From CANHBY01 sp031374415 (GTDB lineage Bacteria; Pseudomonadota; Gammaproteobacteria; Burkholderiales; Burkholderiaceae_C), in the NCBI GenBank assembly GCA_031374415.1, contig JANMGB010000277.1, positions 42,332-106,331 of the forward strand: a stretch of DNA of 64,000 nucleotides. Direction: 5' to 3'. Positions 1-8,884 of the stretch are shown in pieces. The stretch's first letter is position 1, and the number at the start of each line of letters is the position of its first letter. A program made the position numbers and the translations under genes. Below the pieces are notes generated by a model. It saw nothing but the letters and a program-made list of their open reading frames with translations, did no database searches and was not told the origin of the DNA.

Positions 1-101
1 ACCACCGCCCAGCACTGCGCATCGGGCGCAGCCTGGCGCGCACGGGCCAGGTTGTGGGCCAGTGCGGCAGTGTGAATGAGGGCTTGAATGGGACGCGGCA
101 T
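1..101 (-). CDS. alr: Alanine racemase, N-terminal start only (partial)
   Basis: Only the first 33 codons lie in the window; the gene runs off the left edge. Reading leftward from the ATG at 101-99 gives MPRPIQALIHTAALAHNLAR and then a stretch ending CWAV. This matches the usual opening of PLP-dependent alanine racemase, just ahead of the K-A-N-A-Y-G-H motif that would fall outside the window. The enzyme makes D-alanine for peptidoglycan. It is transcribed divergently from lplT, a neighbourhood common in Burkholderiales. The catalytic lysine cannot be seen, so the call rests on N-terminal resemblance only. Confidence 0.65.
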   Translation of the reverse strand, partial: MPRPIQALIHTAALAHNLARARQAAPDAQCWAV

Positions 102-142
102 GAGCGTGGTGATTGTGCCAGCGAGGGCGCGCCAATGCCGCA

Positions 143-151
143 TGCTATAAA
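143..151 (+). promoter_or_regulatory. Candidate extended -10 element for lplT
   Basis: TGCTATAAA fits an extended -10 hexamer (TGn plus TATAAA) in the alr-lplT divergent spacer, about 78 bp before the lplT start. No convincing -35 is visible, which is tolerated for extended -10 promoters. Unproven. Confidence 0.3.
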
Positions 152-229
152 CCGCGGCGCACAAAGAGGGGCCAGTAACGGGTTGGCGCAGGGTCAACCC
201 GGGCATTACAGCGAGAGAATCGACGTCGA

Positions 230-1510
230 ATGAAAAAAGGGTTCTTCATCATCATGTCGGCGCAGTTTTTCAGCTCGCTGGCCGACAATGCATTGTTCGT
301 CGCAGCAGTGGCTTTGCTCCAACTCTCCGGGGCGGACACGTGGCAGGAAGCCTCGTTGGTGCCCATGTTTGCTTTGTTCTACGTGTTGCTGGCACCCTTC
401 GTGGGGCCGTTTGCTGACGCCTTTCCCAAAGGCCGGGTGATGTTCGTGTCCAACCTCATCAAGGTGGTGGGTTGTTTGATGATGTTGTTCGGCTCACACC
501 CCCTGCTGTCGTATGCCATCGTCGGTTTGGGCGCGGCTGCTTACTCGCCGGCCAAGTACGGCATCTTGACCGAGTTGTTGCCCAACTCTCAGTTGGTCAA
601 AGCCAATGGCTGGATCGAGGGGCTGACCATCGCCTCGATCATTTTGGGGGTGTTGCTGGGGGGGCAGTTGCTGGGGAAAAACATCTCGGACCACCTGCTG
701 TTGGTTGATATTCCGGGCATCCAGACGTCGATCAATACCGCCCCCGAAGTCGCCATCGCGGCGCTGATCTCCTTGTATGCCCTGGCAGCGCTGTTCAACC
801 TGGGCATCCCACGCACCGACGCCGCCCTGCAACCCATCGCCTTTGGCCCGATCAGTTTGATCTCGGACTTTGCTCGTTGCAACAGCCTGTTGTGGCGCGA
901 CAAGCTCGGGCAGATTTCCTTGGCCACCACCACGCTGTTCTGGGGGGCCTCAGGCAACATGCGCTACATCGTGCTCGCCTGGGCTGGCGCGGCCTTGGCG
1001 TATGACATGACCAAGGCCTCAGCACTGGTCGGCGTGGTGGCCATCGGCACGGCAGTGGGCGCCGTGGTGGCCGCGGTGCGCATGCGGCTGGACCAAGCGC
1101 CTTCGGTGATCGTTTTGGGCATGATCATGGGCGCGCTGGTGCTGGCGATGAACTTCATCACCAGCTTGGGTGTCGCCATTCCGTTTTTGATTCTTCTGGG
1201 CGCGATTGGGGGGTTTTTGGTCGTGCCCATGAATGCCCTGTTGCAACACCGCGGCCACAACCTGATGGGCGCGGGCCGCTCCATCGCGGTGCAAAACTTC
1301 AACGAGCAAGCTTGCATTTTGGGCATGGGGATCTTCTATGCTGGCGTCACTCGCTTGGGCCTGAGCGCCTTTCAGGCGATCACGATTTTTGGCCTGATTG
1401 TGTTGACGGTGTCGTGGGTGATTCGGCGCTGGCATCAACAAAACCTGCTTAACCACCCTGATGAAGTCAAGCGGCTGCTGGCGATTGCCCGCAGCGATTC
1501 TCACTCGTGA
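230..1510 (+). CDS. lplT: Lysophospholipid transporter LplT (MFS)
   Basis: This 426-residue, highly hydrophobic protein has about twelve membrane segments and no cleavable signal peptide. Its start, MKKGFFIIMSAQFFSSLADN, is characteristic of LplT, an inner-membrane major facilitator protein that flips lysophospholipids inward for re-acylation. The A-Y-S-P-A-K-Y-G-I-L segment near residue 105 is also typical of the family. In enterobacteria lplT partners with the acyltransferase-ligase aas, but no aas-like gene follows here. The stop codon overlaps the GTG start of the next gene (GTGA), so the two are probably co-transcribed. Family assignment is firm; the exact lipid substrate is inferred. 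Confidence 0.88.
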   Translation: MKKGFFIIMSAQFFSSLADNALFVAAVALLQLSGADTWQEASLVPMFALFYVLLAPFVGPFADAFPKGRVMFVSNLIKVVGCLMMLFGSHPLLSYAIVGLGAAAYSPAKYGILTELLPNSQLVKANGWIEGLTIASIILGVLLGGQLLGKNISDHLLLVDIPGIQTSINTAPEVAIAALISLYALAALFNLGIPRTDAALQPIAFGPISLISDFARCNSLLWRDKLGQISLATTTLFWGASGNMRYIVLAWAGAALAYDMTKASALVGVVAIGTAVGAVVAAVRMRLDQAPSVIVLGMIMGALVLAMNFITSLGVAIPFLILLGAIGGFLVVPMNALLQHRGHNLMGAGRSIAVQNFNEQACILGMGIFYAGVTRLGLSAFQAITIFGLIVLTVSWVIRRWHQQNLLNHPDEVKRLLAIARSDSHS

Positions 1511-2430
1511 GCGCCGCATTGGCCCCGGCGGCCCGGGGCCTGCCCGCCTTGGCCCTCACGTTCAATGCTTTGGCTTGGGGTGTGTCGTGGTGGCCCTTGC
1601 GCTATCTGGAGCAACAAGGCCTGCATGCCCTGTGGTCAACGGCCATGGTGTTTGCCTGTGCGGCCCTGCTGATCGCTTGCGTGCAACCCCAAGCGGTGCG
1701 CCAGGTGCTGCGTTCACCCGCGTTGTGGGGGGTGATGTTGGCGGCGGGGGCCACCAATGCCTCATTCAGCTGGGCCGTGACCATCGGCGATGTGGTGCGG
1801 GTGGTGTTGCTGTTTTACCTGACCCCCTTGTGGACGGTGGTGCTGGCGCGCTGGCTGCTGAACGAGCCCCTGTCGCCCGCCTCGCTGGTGCGCGTGGCCC
1901 TGAGCGTGGGTGGTGCGGCAATGGTGCTGTGGCCTGAGGCCAGCAGCAGCTCGGGAAGCTGGCCCGTGCCCCGCTCCTTGGCCGATGCCTTGGGCGTGGC
2001 TGGGGGATTTTTCTTTGCGCTGAACAATGTGCTGCTGCGGCGCGAGGCCGCGCGTGACGATGCCAGCCGCGTCCTGGCTATGTTTTTGGGCGGGGCGCTG
2101 ATGGCAGGGGGCTGCGGGGTGCTGCTGTCAGGCTTGTCGCTGGTGGCTTGGCCGGCGCCGCAGGGTGGCTGGATCTTCGGCGTGTTGGGCTTGGTCCTGA
2201 TGTTCTTGCTCAGCAATCTGGCCTTGCAATACGGCACCTCGCACCTGCCCGCCAACATCGCCGCCATGATCATGATGAGCGAGGTCTTGTTCGCCGCGCT
2301 ATCGACCACTTGGTGGACTTCGTCCGTCCTGCAACCGCAAGTGCTTTGGGGCGGCAGCTTGATTTTGCTCGCTGGCGTGTTGGCATGGTGGTCGCCAGAA
2401 AACCCCCGCCCCAAGACCGCGCTATCCTGA
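1507..2430 (+). CDS. EamA/DMT-family membrane transporter
   Basis: This 307-residue protein has about ten hydrophobic segments arranged as two EamA halves, typical of the drug/metabolite transporter superfamily. Recognisable pieces include F-N-A-L-A-W-G-V-S-W-W-P near the N-terminus and a second-half segment ending L-L-A-G-V-L-A-W-W. It starts at a GTG that overlaps the lplT stop by four bases, so translational coupling is likely. Members of the family export amino acids, nucleotides or drugs. Nothing in the sequence identifies the substrate. Confidence 0.8.
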   Translation: MSAALAPAARGLPALALTFNALAWGVSWWPLRYLEQQGLHALWSTAMVFACAALLIACVQPQAVRQVLRSPALWGVMLAAGATNASFSWAVTIGDVVRVVLLFYLTPLWTVVLARWLLNEPLSPASLVRVALSVGGAAMVLWPEASSSSGSWPVPRSLADALGVAGGFFFALNNVLLRREAARDDASRVLAMFLGGALMAGGCGVLLSGLSLVAWPAPQGGWIFGVLGLVLMFLLSNLALQYGTSHLPANIAAMIMMSEVLFAALSTTWWTSSVLQPQVLWGGSLILLAGVLAWWSPENPRPKTALS

Positions 2431-2470
2431 TGCTTTAACCCGTTCGATACGCATCGACAAGGAGAACCCC

Positions 2471-2956
2471 ATGTCCAGCATTCACGACTTTGAAGCCCTG
2501 TCCATTGGAGGCGAAGATTTTCGCTTCGCTGATCTGCGTGGCAAGGTGGTGTTGGTGGTCAACACCGCCAGCGAGTGCGGCTTCACCCCGCAGTTTGCCG
2601 GGCTGGAGACACTGTGGGATCACTACAAAGACAAAGGCTTGGTGGTGGTGGGTTTCCCCAGCAACGAGTTCGGTGGCCAAGACCCCGGCAGCGATGGCGA
2701 TATCGCCACGTTTTGCAAACTCAACTATGGCGTGAGCTTTCCGATGATGAGCAAAGTGAAGGTCAATGGCGCACAGGCCCACCCCCTTTGGAAATGGCTC
2801 ACACACGAGGCCCCCGGGGTGCTGGGCACCACCTCCATCAAATGGAACTTCACCAAGTTTTTGGTGGGCAAGGACGGGCAAGTGATCAAACGCTACGCCC
2901 CCAACGACAAGCCGGAATCCATCGCCAGCGCCATCGAAAAAGCCTTGGGCAGCTGA
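2471..2956 (+). CDS. Glutathione/thiol peroxidase (GPx family)
   Basis: At 161 residues this has the length of bacterial non-selenium GPx (BtuE/GpxA/BsaA group). The peroxidatic cysteine is C36 in NTASECGFTPQ, and the other triad members are visible as Q70 (FPSNEFGGQ) and W125 (KWNFTKF). No selenocysteine codon is involved. The protein should reduce hydrogen or lipid peroxides in the cytoplasm, probably recycled by thioredoxin as in other bacterial GPx enzymes. It has a strong AAGGAG site just upstream. The next gene, an aminotransferase, begins 25 bp downstream, so they may share a transcript. Confidence 0.92.
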   Translation: MSSIHDFEALSIGGEDFRFADLRGKVVLVVNTASECGFTPQFAGLETLWDHYKDKGLVVVGFPSNEFGGQDPGSDGDIATFCKLNYGVSFPMMSKVKVNGAQAHPLWKWLTHEAPGVLGTTSIKWNFTKFLVGKDGQVIKRYAPNDKPESIASAIEKALGS

Positions 2957-2981
2957 CCCAACAACCCATAGAAGGCCGCCC

Positions 2982-4175
2982 ATGTTTGCACACGTTGACG
3001 CCTATGCAGGCGACCCCATCCTGACCCTCAATGAGGCCTTCGGCCACGACCCGCGGCCCGGCAAAATCAATCTGTCGATTGGCATTTATTTTGACGATGC
3101 CGGACAGCTGCCCGTCATGCAGGCGGTGCGCCAGGCCGAGGCCGAGCTGGCGGCCACCCTGGGGGCGCGCCCCTACCTGCCCATGGAGGGGCTGGCCGCC
3201 TACCGGCAGGCTGTGCAGGGCCTGTTGTGGGGCGCTGAGCATGAGGCCGTGCGGGCAGGCCGCATCGCCACGATCCAAACCATCGGGGGCTCGGGCGGGC
3301 TGAAAGTGGGCAGCGATTTCCTCAAGCGCCACTTCCCGAGCAGCGCCGTGTGGGTCAGCGACCCCACCTGGGACAACCACCGCGCCATGTTCGAGGGCGC
3401 GGGCTTGACGGTGCACACCTACCCCTACTTCGACCCCGTGACTGGGGGACTGCGCTTTGACGCCATGTTGAGCACGCTGCAAACCTTGCCCCCGCGGAGC
3501 ATTGTCTTGTTGCACGCCTGCTGCCACAACCCCACGGGCGTCGACCTCTCGGCAGCGCAATGGGCTGAGTTGATTGCGGTGATTCAGGCGCGGGGCTTGA
3601 TCCCCTACCTCGACATCGCCTACCAAGGCTTCGGCGACGGCTTGGTCGCCGACAGCCAGCCCGTGCGCACCTTGACCGAGGCGGGGATTTCGTTTTTTTG
3701 CGCCAGCTCGTTTTCAAAAAGCTTCTCGCTCTATGGTGAGCGCTGTGGGGCCTTGAGCGTGGTCTGCCCCGATGGCGCTCAGGCCCAATGTGTCCTGGGG
3801 CAGCTCAAGGCCACCATCCGTAAAAACTACAGCAGCCCTCCCACCTTTGGGGCCAGGGTGGTCGCCCGGGTGCTGCAAGCGCCCGCCCTGCACACCCTGT
3901 GGGCCGACGAGCTAGAGGGCATGCGTCAGCGCATTTTGAGCATGCGCCAGCGTCTGTTCCAAGAGCTGCAACAAGCCCTGCCGGGGCGCGACGTCAGCCG
4001 CTTTGTGACGCAGCGGGGCATGTTCAGCACCACTGGCCTGAGCCCGGCCCAGGTCGACACCCTCAAAGACGCGCACGGCGTGTACCTGGTTCGCTCGGGG
4101 CGCCTGTGTGTGGCGGGTTTGAACGTCGGCAATGTGGATCGGGTGGCGCAGGCCTTGGCTGTCGTGATGGGGTGA
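2982..4175 (+). CDS. tyrB: Aromatic amino acid aminotransferase (class I, TyrB/AspC group)
   Basis: This 397-residue protein has the normal length of TyrB/AspC. The PLP lysine is K246 in ASSFSKSFSLYGER. N183 of the HNPTG motif, D211 with Y214 in DIAYQGF, and the C-terminal arginine in SGRLCVAGLN, which binds the substrate carboxylate, are all present. It should transaminate phenylalanine, tyrosine and aspartate with 2-oxoglutarate. A GAAGG site precedes the ATG. Choosing between TyrB and AspC is not secure from sequence alone; the YLPMEGLAAYR and NYSSPP segments are shared by both. Confidence 0.88.
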   Translation: MFAHVDAYAGDPILTLNEAFGHDPRPGKINLSIGIYFDDAGQLPVMQAVRQAEAELAATLGARPYLPMEGLAAYRQAVQGLLWGAEHEAVRAGRIATIQTIGGSGGLKVGSDFLKRHFPSSAVWVSDPTWDNHRAMFEGAGLTVHTYPYFDPVTGGLRFDAMLSTLQTLPPRSIVLLHACCHNPTGVDLSAAQWAELIAVIQARGLIPYLDIAYQGFGDGLVADSQPVRTLTEAGISFFCASSFSKSFSLYGERCGALSVVCPDGAQAQCVLGQLKATIRKNYSSPPTFGARVVARVLQAPALHTLWADELEGMRQRILSMRQRLFQELQQALPGRDVSRFVTQRGMFSTTGLSPAQVDTLKDAHGVYLVRSGRLCVAGLNVGNVDRVAQALAVVMG

Positions 4176-4255
4176 TGCGCCGCGCACCGTTTATGGGTTT
4201 ATGGCTGCTTTTGTGCTCTTTTCACTGCATTGACCCAAGCTGACATATCCTAAAG

Positions 4256-4717
4256 TTGAAGCTGTCTGTATTTTGCAAGCCTATTGCCCACCAACGACTG
4301 CTTTCAAAACGTCACGTGACTGCGCCCTCGCCCACCCCATCGCCCATTGAAGGGCTTCAATCGGGGACCATCGAAAACCGGGTCGCCGCCAGGCGCAACG
4401 TGACCTGGAAGGCGCGCTTGATGTCGCAACAAGGCACCATGATGGAGGCCAAAACGTCCGACATCAGCGCCTCGGGCGTGGGCTTGGTGGGCGAGCACGC
4501 CCTGGTTCAGCAAAGCGTGATGCAGTTGGCCTTGCAAGTTCCTCACCTCACGCAGCCAGCCAGCTTTGTGGTGGTCACGGGCCGCGTCAGAATTGTCTTT
4601 CACGTATTGAAGGGGGGCATGTACCGCTCAGGCGCTCAATGGGTCGACCTGGCTGAGCCGTTTCAGGTGCTGTTGAGCTCGTGGGTCGAGCGCCTGCCCG
4701 GTCGCACACTCGATTGA
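4256..4717 (+). CDS. PilZ-domain protein (putative cyclic-di-GMP receptor)
   Basis: This 153-residue protein carries a PilZ fold from about residue 40. The paired arginines of AARRNVTWKARL and the TSDISASGVGL turn match the RxxxR and D/NxSxxG signature that binds cyclic di-GMP. The first arginine is followed by R-N rather than the commonest pattern, so affinity cannot be judged. The only start giving this full length is a TTG without a clear ribosome site; an internal GTG about twenty codons later is possible. It stands alone between tyrB and phaM, so its partner process is unknown. Confidence 0.7.
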   Translation: MKLSVFCKPIAHQRLLSKRHVTAPSPTPSPIEGLQSGTIENRVAARRNVTWKARLMSQQGTMMEAKTSDISASGVGLVGEHALVQQSVMQLALQVPHLTQPASFVVVTGRVRIVFHVLKGGMYRSGAQWVDLAEPFQVLLSSWVERLPGRTLD

Positions 4718-4818
4718 CCGGGCCATTGCGAGCAGGGCCCGGGCCCTGATGATGTCGGCACCGACGCCAAGACGCACAATCCTGCAACCGCCAACTATTC
4801 ACGCACACGGAGACTCCC

Positions 4819-5496
4819 ATGGCAGACACCTCGCCTTTCGCCAAATTCGTTCCCGGCTTTGACTTTTTGCAGGGGTTGGTCAGCAATGCGGGCGCCGCCC
4901 TACCGGGCATCGGGCAATGGGTCGCGCCCACGCTGAACCCGCAAGAACTCGAAAAACGCATCAATGAGCTGCGCACGGTGCAGTTCTGGCTGGAGCAAAA
5001 CGCCCGCATGCTGGGGGCCACGGTTCAAGCCCTGGAAGTGCAGCGCATGACCTTGTCAACCCTCAAGACCATGAACGTCCAGATGGACGACCTGCGCGAG
5101 TCATTGCAGATCAAAACCCCCGACGCCTCGGCCACCATCGCGAACTTCTTCGCCCCTTCCGCCGCGCCTCCTGCGCCTCCTGCGCCCCAAGCGGCGCCCG
5201 CCACAGCCGGCGCCGCACCCCCGCCCGGGGTGGATCCCATGCAGTGGTGGGGCGCCTTGACACAGCAATTCACCCAGTTGGCCACGCAAGCCATGCAACA
5301 AAGCGCCACGGACGTGAGCAAGCACATGGCCCAACAGTTGGCGGCCAAAGCGGATGCTGGGGCCGCAGACAGCACAGCCAGTCGCTCAGCCCACACCAAA
5401 GCCGCACCGCCAACCGCGGCCAAGAAGCCCGCCATTCAACCCGGGGTCAAGCCTGGCGCCAAAGCCACGCCCAGATCGCGCCCAGCGAAAGACTGA
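4819..5496 (+). CDS. phaM: PhaM-type polyhydroxyalkanoate granule regulatory protein
   Basis: The 225-residue protein has a conserved N-terminal part of about 100 residues (including FWLEQNARMLGATVQALEVQ). A Pro/Ala-rich linker follows, then a Lys/Ala/Pro-rich basic tail (AAKKPAIQPGVKPGAKA). This is the architecture of PhaM, which activates PHB synthase PhaC1 and tethers PHB granules to the nucleoid through its histone-H1-like tail in Cupriavidus. The tail is consistent with DNA binding. A GGAG site precedes the ATG. The FIST gene begins within about 40 bp of its end. No phaC or phaP is present in the window. Confidence 0.82.
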   Translation: MADTSPFAKFVPGFDFLQGLVSNAGAALPGIGQWVAPTLNPQELEKRINELRTVQFWLEQNARMLGATVQALEVQRMTLSTLKTMNVQMDDLRESLQIKTPDASATIANFFAPSAAPPAPPAPQAAPATAGAAPPPGVDPMQWWGALTQQFTQLATQAMQQSATDVSKHMAQQLAAKADAGAADSTASRSAHTKAAPPTAAKKPAIQPGVKPGAKATPRSRPAKD

Positions 5497-5534
5497 GCCC
5501 GGTGCCGCGCCAAACGCAAGGCACGACAGCCAGC

Positions 5535-6719
5535 GTGAAGACCTTTCTTCACGCCCACGCCACGCACCCTGATTGGGCCATGGCACTGGCCCTGGTGTGC
5601 GCGCAAATTGCCGCCCAATGCGGGCGCCCGGGCCGTGTCGCCCAGCCCACCCTGGGTTGGCTCTATCTCACCGAGCCCTATGCCCCCGCGGCTGACGCGG
5701 TGTGGCAAGCGGTGCAAAAACAATGGCCTGGGGTGGCTTGGGTGGGGGGCGTGAGTCGGGGCATTTTGGCCACCGGGGCCGAGTACCTCAACGAGCCCGC
5801 GCTGGCCGTGATGTTGACTGACCTGCCGGCTGCGCAATTTCAGGTGTTCTCGGGGCGACAGCCCTTGCCAGCCGTGCCGCAGGGGCATTTTCGGGCGGCG
5901 GTCGCGCAAGTGCATGGCGACCCCCACACCCCTGACGTCGATGAGCTGGTTCGTGAGCTGGCCGAGCGCACCCAGGCTGGCTACCTGTTTGGCGGGCTGA
6001 TGCACTCGCCACGCACGACCACCGGCGTGCACCTGGCCAACGGGGTGTTTACCGGCGGCCTGTCTGGCGTGGCCTTCAGCGACCAGGTGGCTCTGCTGTG
6101 CCGCGTGACACAGGGCTGCCAGCCGGTGGGCCCGACCCGCGAGGTCACGCAAGCCAAAGACAACCTCGTCTACACCCTCGACGGCGCCCCCGCACTGGAC
6201 TGCCTGCTGAGCGACCTGGGGCTGCCCGCCATGGCCCACCCAGACGCTTTGCGGCGACTGCGTCAGACCATGGCAGGCATCAGCACCGCCGGCGATGCGG
6301 GCCAGCCTCGATCAGGTCACTTCGGCACCGACACCACGGTGCGAGAGCTGATTGGCTTTGAGCCCTTGCGCCGCGGCGTTGCGGTGGGTGACGCGATGCA
6401 AGCGGGCATGCAACTCACCTTTTGCGACCGCGATGCCGCTGCAGCACGGCGCGATTTGGTGCGCATCTGCGCCGAGATCCGTGAAGAGCTCGATGCCCAA
6501 CAACAGGCCGTGGCAGGCGCGCTGTACGTCAGCTGTGCTGGACGCGGCGGCGCGCACTTTGGTGCGCCCAACGGCGAGATGGCCATCGTGCAGCACGCGC
6601 TGGGCGATGTGCCCTTGGTGGGCTTCTTTGGTGCAGGCGAAATCGCACGCCATCACCTCTACGGCTACACCGGCGTCCTGAGCGTGTGGTGCAAGGCGCA
6701 AGGCCAGGGCGTGCTGTGA
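5535..6719 (+). CDS. FIST N/C-domain sensory protein
   Basis: A protein of about 394 residues, starting KTFLHAHATHPDWAMALALV after a GTG. The first half resembles FIST_N (around GVSRGILATGAEY and GGLSGVAFSDQVALL). The second half resembles FIST_C, ending in GAPNGEMAIVQHALGDVPLV and GFFGAGEIA. FIST modules are predicted to bind small ligands such as amino acids and often precede signalling domains, but here the protein is stand-alone and no output domain follows. It lies directly behind phaM. A GTG at 5502 would add eleven residues. There is no transmembrane segment, so it is probably cytoplasmic. Its function is unknown. Confidence 0.72.
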   Translation: MKTFLHAHATHPDWAMALALVCAQIAAQCGRPGRVAQPTLGWLYLTEPYAPAADAVWQAVQKQWPGVAWVGGVSRGILATGAEYLNEPALAVMLTDLPAAQFQVFSGRQPLPAVPQGHFRAAVAQVHGDPHTPDVDELVRELAERTQAGYLFGGLMHSPRTTTGVHLANGVFTGGLSGVAFSDQVALLCRVTQGCQPVGPTREVTQAKDNLVYTLDGAPALDCLLSDLGLPAMAHPDALRRLRQTMAGISTAGDAGQPRSGHFGTDTTVRELIGFEPLRRGVAVGDAMQAGMQLTFCDRDAAAARRDLVRICAEIREELDAQQQAVAGALYVSCAGRGGAHFGAPNGEMAIVQHALGDVPLVGFFGAGEIARHHLYGYTGVLSVWCKAQGQGVL

Positions 6720-6761
6720 GTCCGCCCAAAAACGTCCTCGGGCGCGGGCACCGCAACGCCG

Positions 6762-6965
6762 TCAAAAAAGCCTGAGCTGCACGCCCCGCGGCCGGAGGTG
6801 GTTTGGCGGTCGGCGGGGGGGCCCGCCTCGGGCTTGCAGCGGGATGCTGGGCAACACGGGGGGTTTGCGGGCTCGCAAGCCCTGCGCAAGGCGAGCGGTT
6901 TCATCGGCTTGCACAGCCGCCTGCACGAGTGCGGCCCGCAGGGTTTCATCCAGAACATGAGACAT
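6762..6965 (-). CDS. Small hypothetical protein, 67 residues
   Basis: An ATG at 6965-6963 preceded by a good AGGAG site (spacing 8) opens a 67-codon frame beginning MSHVLDETLRAALVQAAVQA. The first 35 residues look helical and slightly acidic. The tail is rich in Pro, Arg and Gly (GGPPRRPPNHLRPRG) and probably disordered. I do not recognise a family. The ribosome site is the main reason to accept it; codon use in the tail is not distinctive. It lies tail-to-tail with the FIST gene and has its own upstream spacer. Confidence 0.45.
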   Translation of the reverse strand: MSHVLDETLRAALVQAAVQADETARLAQGLRARKPPVLPSIPLQARGGPPRRPPNHLRPRGVQLRLF

Positions 6966-7100
6966 CAGACAGCTCCTATCGCTACCACTGACAACGACGA
7001 CAGTCTTGAGCATCCTAGGTCATGTCAATGCACACTCCATACGGGCTGACCCGCATAAGTGGCAAGCTCGCTGCGCGACCACTTGAATGGGGGGGGGACC

Positions 7101-7240
7101 TCGTACCCCGTCCCAGTGGATTTGAACGGTTGAATTTTTGACAGGCCGATGGCGAAGTACACAGGCTGATGGATTTCCGCCTGCGCGGGAATGACATGGC
7201 GAGATGCCAACCCCTGCGCCCGTCATCCCCGCGGTCCCCG
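7101..7240. repeat. Modular repeat, copy A (left half, truncated)
   Basis: Begins at TCGTACCCCGTCCCAGTGGA and continues with the common core: ACACAGGCTGATGGAT, an imperfect hairpin GATTTCCGCCTGCGCGGGAA, and CGTCATCCCCGCG. It then ends abruptly one base before the chemoreceptor stop codon. The right terminal inverted repeat is missing. The 130 bases before it (6966-7100) hold a run of nine G and a weak AAGTGG/CCACTT inverted repeat but no gene that I can support. Confidence 0.8.
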
Positions 7241-7241
7241 C

Positions 7242-8804
7242 TCAGCCTGTGCGCAAGGTGCCGATCGACTCAGCCAAGCGGCGCGCCTGTAGTTTGAGCG
7301 ACTCTGCCGCGCCAGCCGCTTGCTCGACCATGGCGGCGTTTTGTTGGGTGTGCTGGTCCATTTCAGACACCCTTCTGTTGACCTCACTGATGCCGGAGGC
7401 TTGTTCCGCAGTGGCACGGGAGATTTCATCCACCATGGCGCTCACGCTGCGAATGGAGGTCACGATGCGTTGCATGGTTTGCCCCGCAGCCTGCACTTTC
7501 TGGGCCCCAAGGCCGGCTTGCTCCACGGACGCTTTGATCAGGGTGCGAATTTCCTTGGCCGCATCGCCGCTGCGTTGGGCCAGCGTGCGCACCTCTTGGG
7601 CAACCACCGCAAAGCCCCGCCCCTGTTCACCCGCCCGTGCGGCCTCGACAGCGGCATTGAGCGCCAGGATGTTGGTTTGAAAGGCGATGCCGTCGATCAC
7701 CCCGATGATCTCGCTGATCTTCTTCGCCTGGGTGTCAATGCGTTGCATGGTCTCAACGACATCCGACACGGCGCGCCCCCCCTCATCGGCCACCAGGCTG
7801 GCTTGGCGCGCCAAGGCGTTGGCTTGTTCGGCACTGCCGGCACTGGCGCGCAAGGTGGTCGTCAACTGGTCGAGCGAGGTGGCGGCTTTTTCCAGCGCGC
7901 TGGCGGTGTTCTCTGTGCGGCGAGACAAATCGGCATTGCCCGAGGCGATCTCGCCACTGGCCGTATCGACCTCATTGGCCGCTGAACGGATGTCCGTGAC
8001 GATGCGGCTGAGTTGCGAGGCCACTTCGCTCATCGCCGTCAGCACTTGCCCCGTAGCGTCGCTGGACGGCGCCGTAGGTTGCACCGAGAAGTCCCCCGTG
8101 GCCATGGCGTTGGCCAGCTCGGCAGCCTCTTTGAGCGGCTTGACGATCAAGCGTGAGCTGAGCCAGGCAAAGCAGGCCGCCAAAGCCGCCGCCAGGACAC
8201 AGCCCACTGCGATCAAGCCGGTATTGCTTGCAGCCAGCGCCTTGGCCTGCTCCACAACCAGCGTGGACTGCTGTTTGTCGTTCTCAATCAGTTTTCCATA
8301 CGACACGTTGAGCTTGTCGTAGCTGCCTTCGATCACAGTCATGAACGAAGCGGCGTTGGACAACATGCCCGATTTGATGTCCAGCGCATCGAGTGAGGCT
8401 TGGCGGTACTTTGCAAAATCGGTGGCCACGGCGGTCAGCAACTCTTTTTCTTTGGCGGTGGTGGCGGGATCATTCAGCATGACATCGATGTCTTTGGCAT
8501 AACGGGCCAAGTCAACGTCAATGCGCTTGTCCAAGGTGGCAATGCGCTCGGCCTTGAAGCCTGCGCCCTCCCAGGCCAAACTTTGGTTCACAGCCGTATT
8601 GAGGGCGCCCAGGCGCTGACCCAATTGATTCACCTGGGACATGCTGGGCATGCGCTCTTCGCCGAGCACAGACAAGGACTTGCTGAGCTGTTGGTTGGCG
8701 TACAGCCCAAGCAAGCCGACCAACACCAAGCAGACGACGCCCACACCTGGTGCGAGCGCCACCTTGAAGCCTACGGAGGTATTCTTCAACCAGTTCGTCA
8801 ACAT
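7242..8804 (-). CDS. Methyl-accepting chemotaxis protein
   Basis: This 520-residue chemoreceptor has a transmembrane segment at about 13-35. A periplasmic helical sensor of roughly 150 residues follows (four-helix-bundle type, with ERMPSMSQVNQLGQRLGAL), then a second membrane segment at about 195-217 and HAMP to about 270. The cytoplasmic signalling domain has its hairpin tip at about 361-412, including GIAFQTNILALNAAVEAARA. It ends in RTG without the NWETF-like CheR/CheB tether. The ligand is unknown. The gene ends next to a repeat and is preceded, same strand, 80 bp away, by a secreted Cache protein that may be functionally linked. Confidence 0.93.
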   Translation of the reverse strand: MLTNWLKNTSVGFKVALAPGVGVVCLVLVGLLGLYANQQLSKSLSVLGEERMPSMSQVNQLGQRLGALNTAVNQSLAWEGAGFKAERIATLDKRIDVDLARYAKDIDVMLNDPATTAKEKELLTAVATDFAKYRQASLDALDIKSGMLSNAASFMTVIEGSYDKLNVSYGKLIENDKQQSTLVVEQAKALAASNTGLIAVGCVLAAALAACFAWLSSRLIVKPLKEAAELANAMATGDFSVQPTAPSSDATGQVLTAMSEVASQLSRIVTDIRSAANEVDTASGEIASGNADLSRRTENTASALEKAATSLDQLTTTLRASAGSAEQANALARQASLVADEGGRAVSDVVETMQRIDTQAKKISEIIGVIDGIAFQTNILALNAAVEAARAGEQGRGFAVVAQEVRTLAQRSGDAAKEIRTLIKASVEQAGLGAQKVQAAGQTMQRIVTSIRSVSAMVDEISRATAEQASGISEVNRRVSEMDQHTQQNAAMVEQAAGAAESLKLQARRLAESIGTLRTG

Positions 8805-8884
8805 GAAAGCTGCTTTGGTACGCCCAGAGGTTGTGCTTATCGCCTTGACCGATGTCAGGGCGACTGCTTGTCCGTTTGTGCCTT

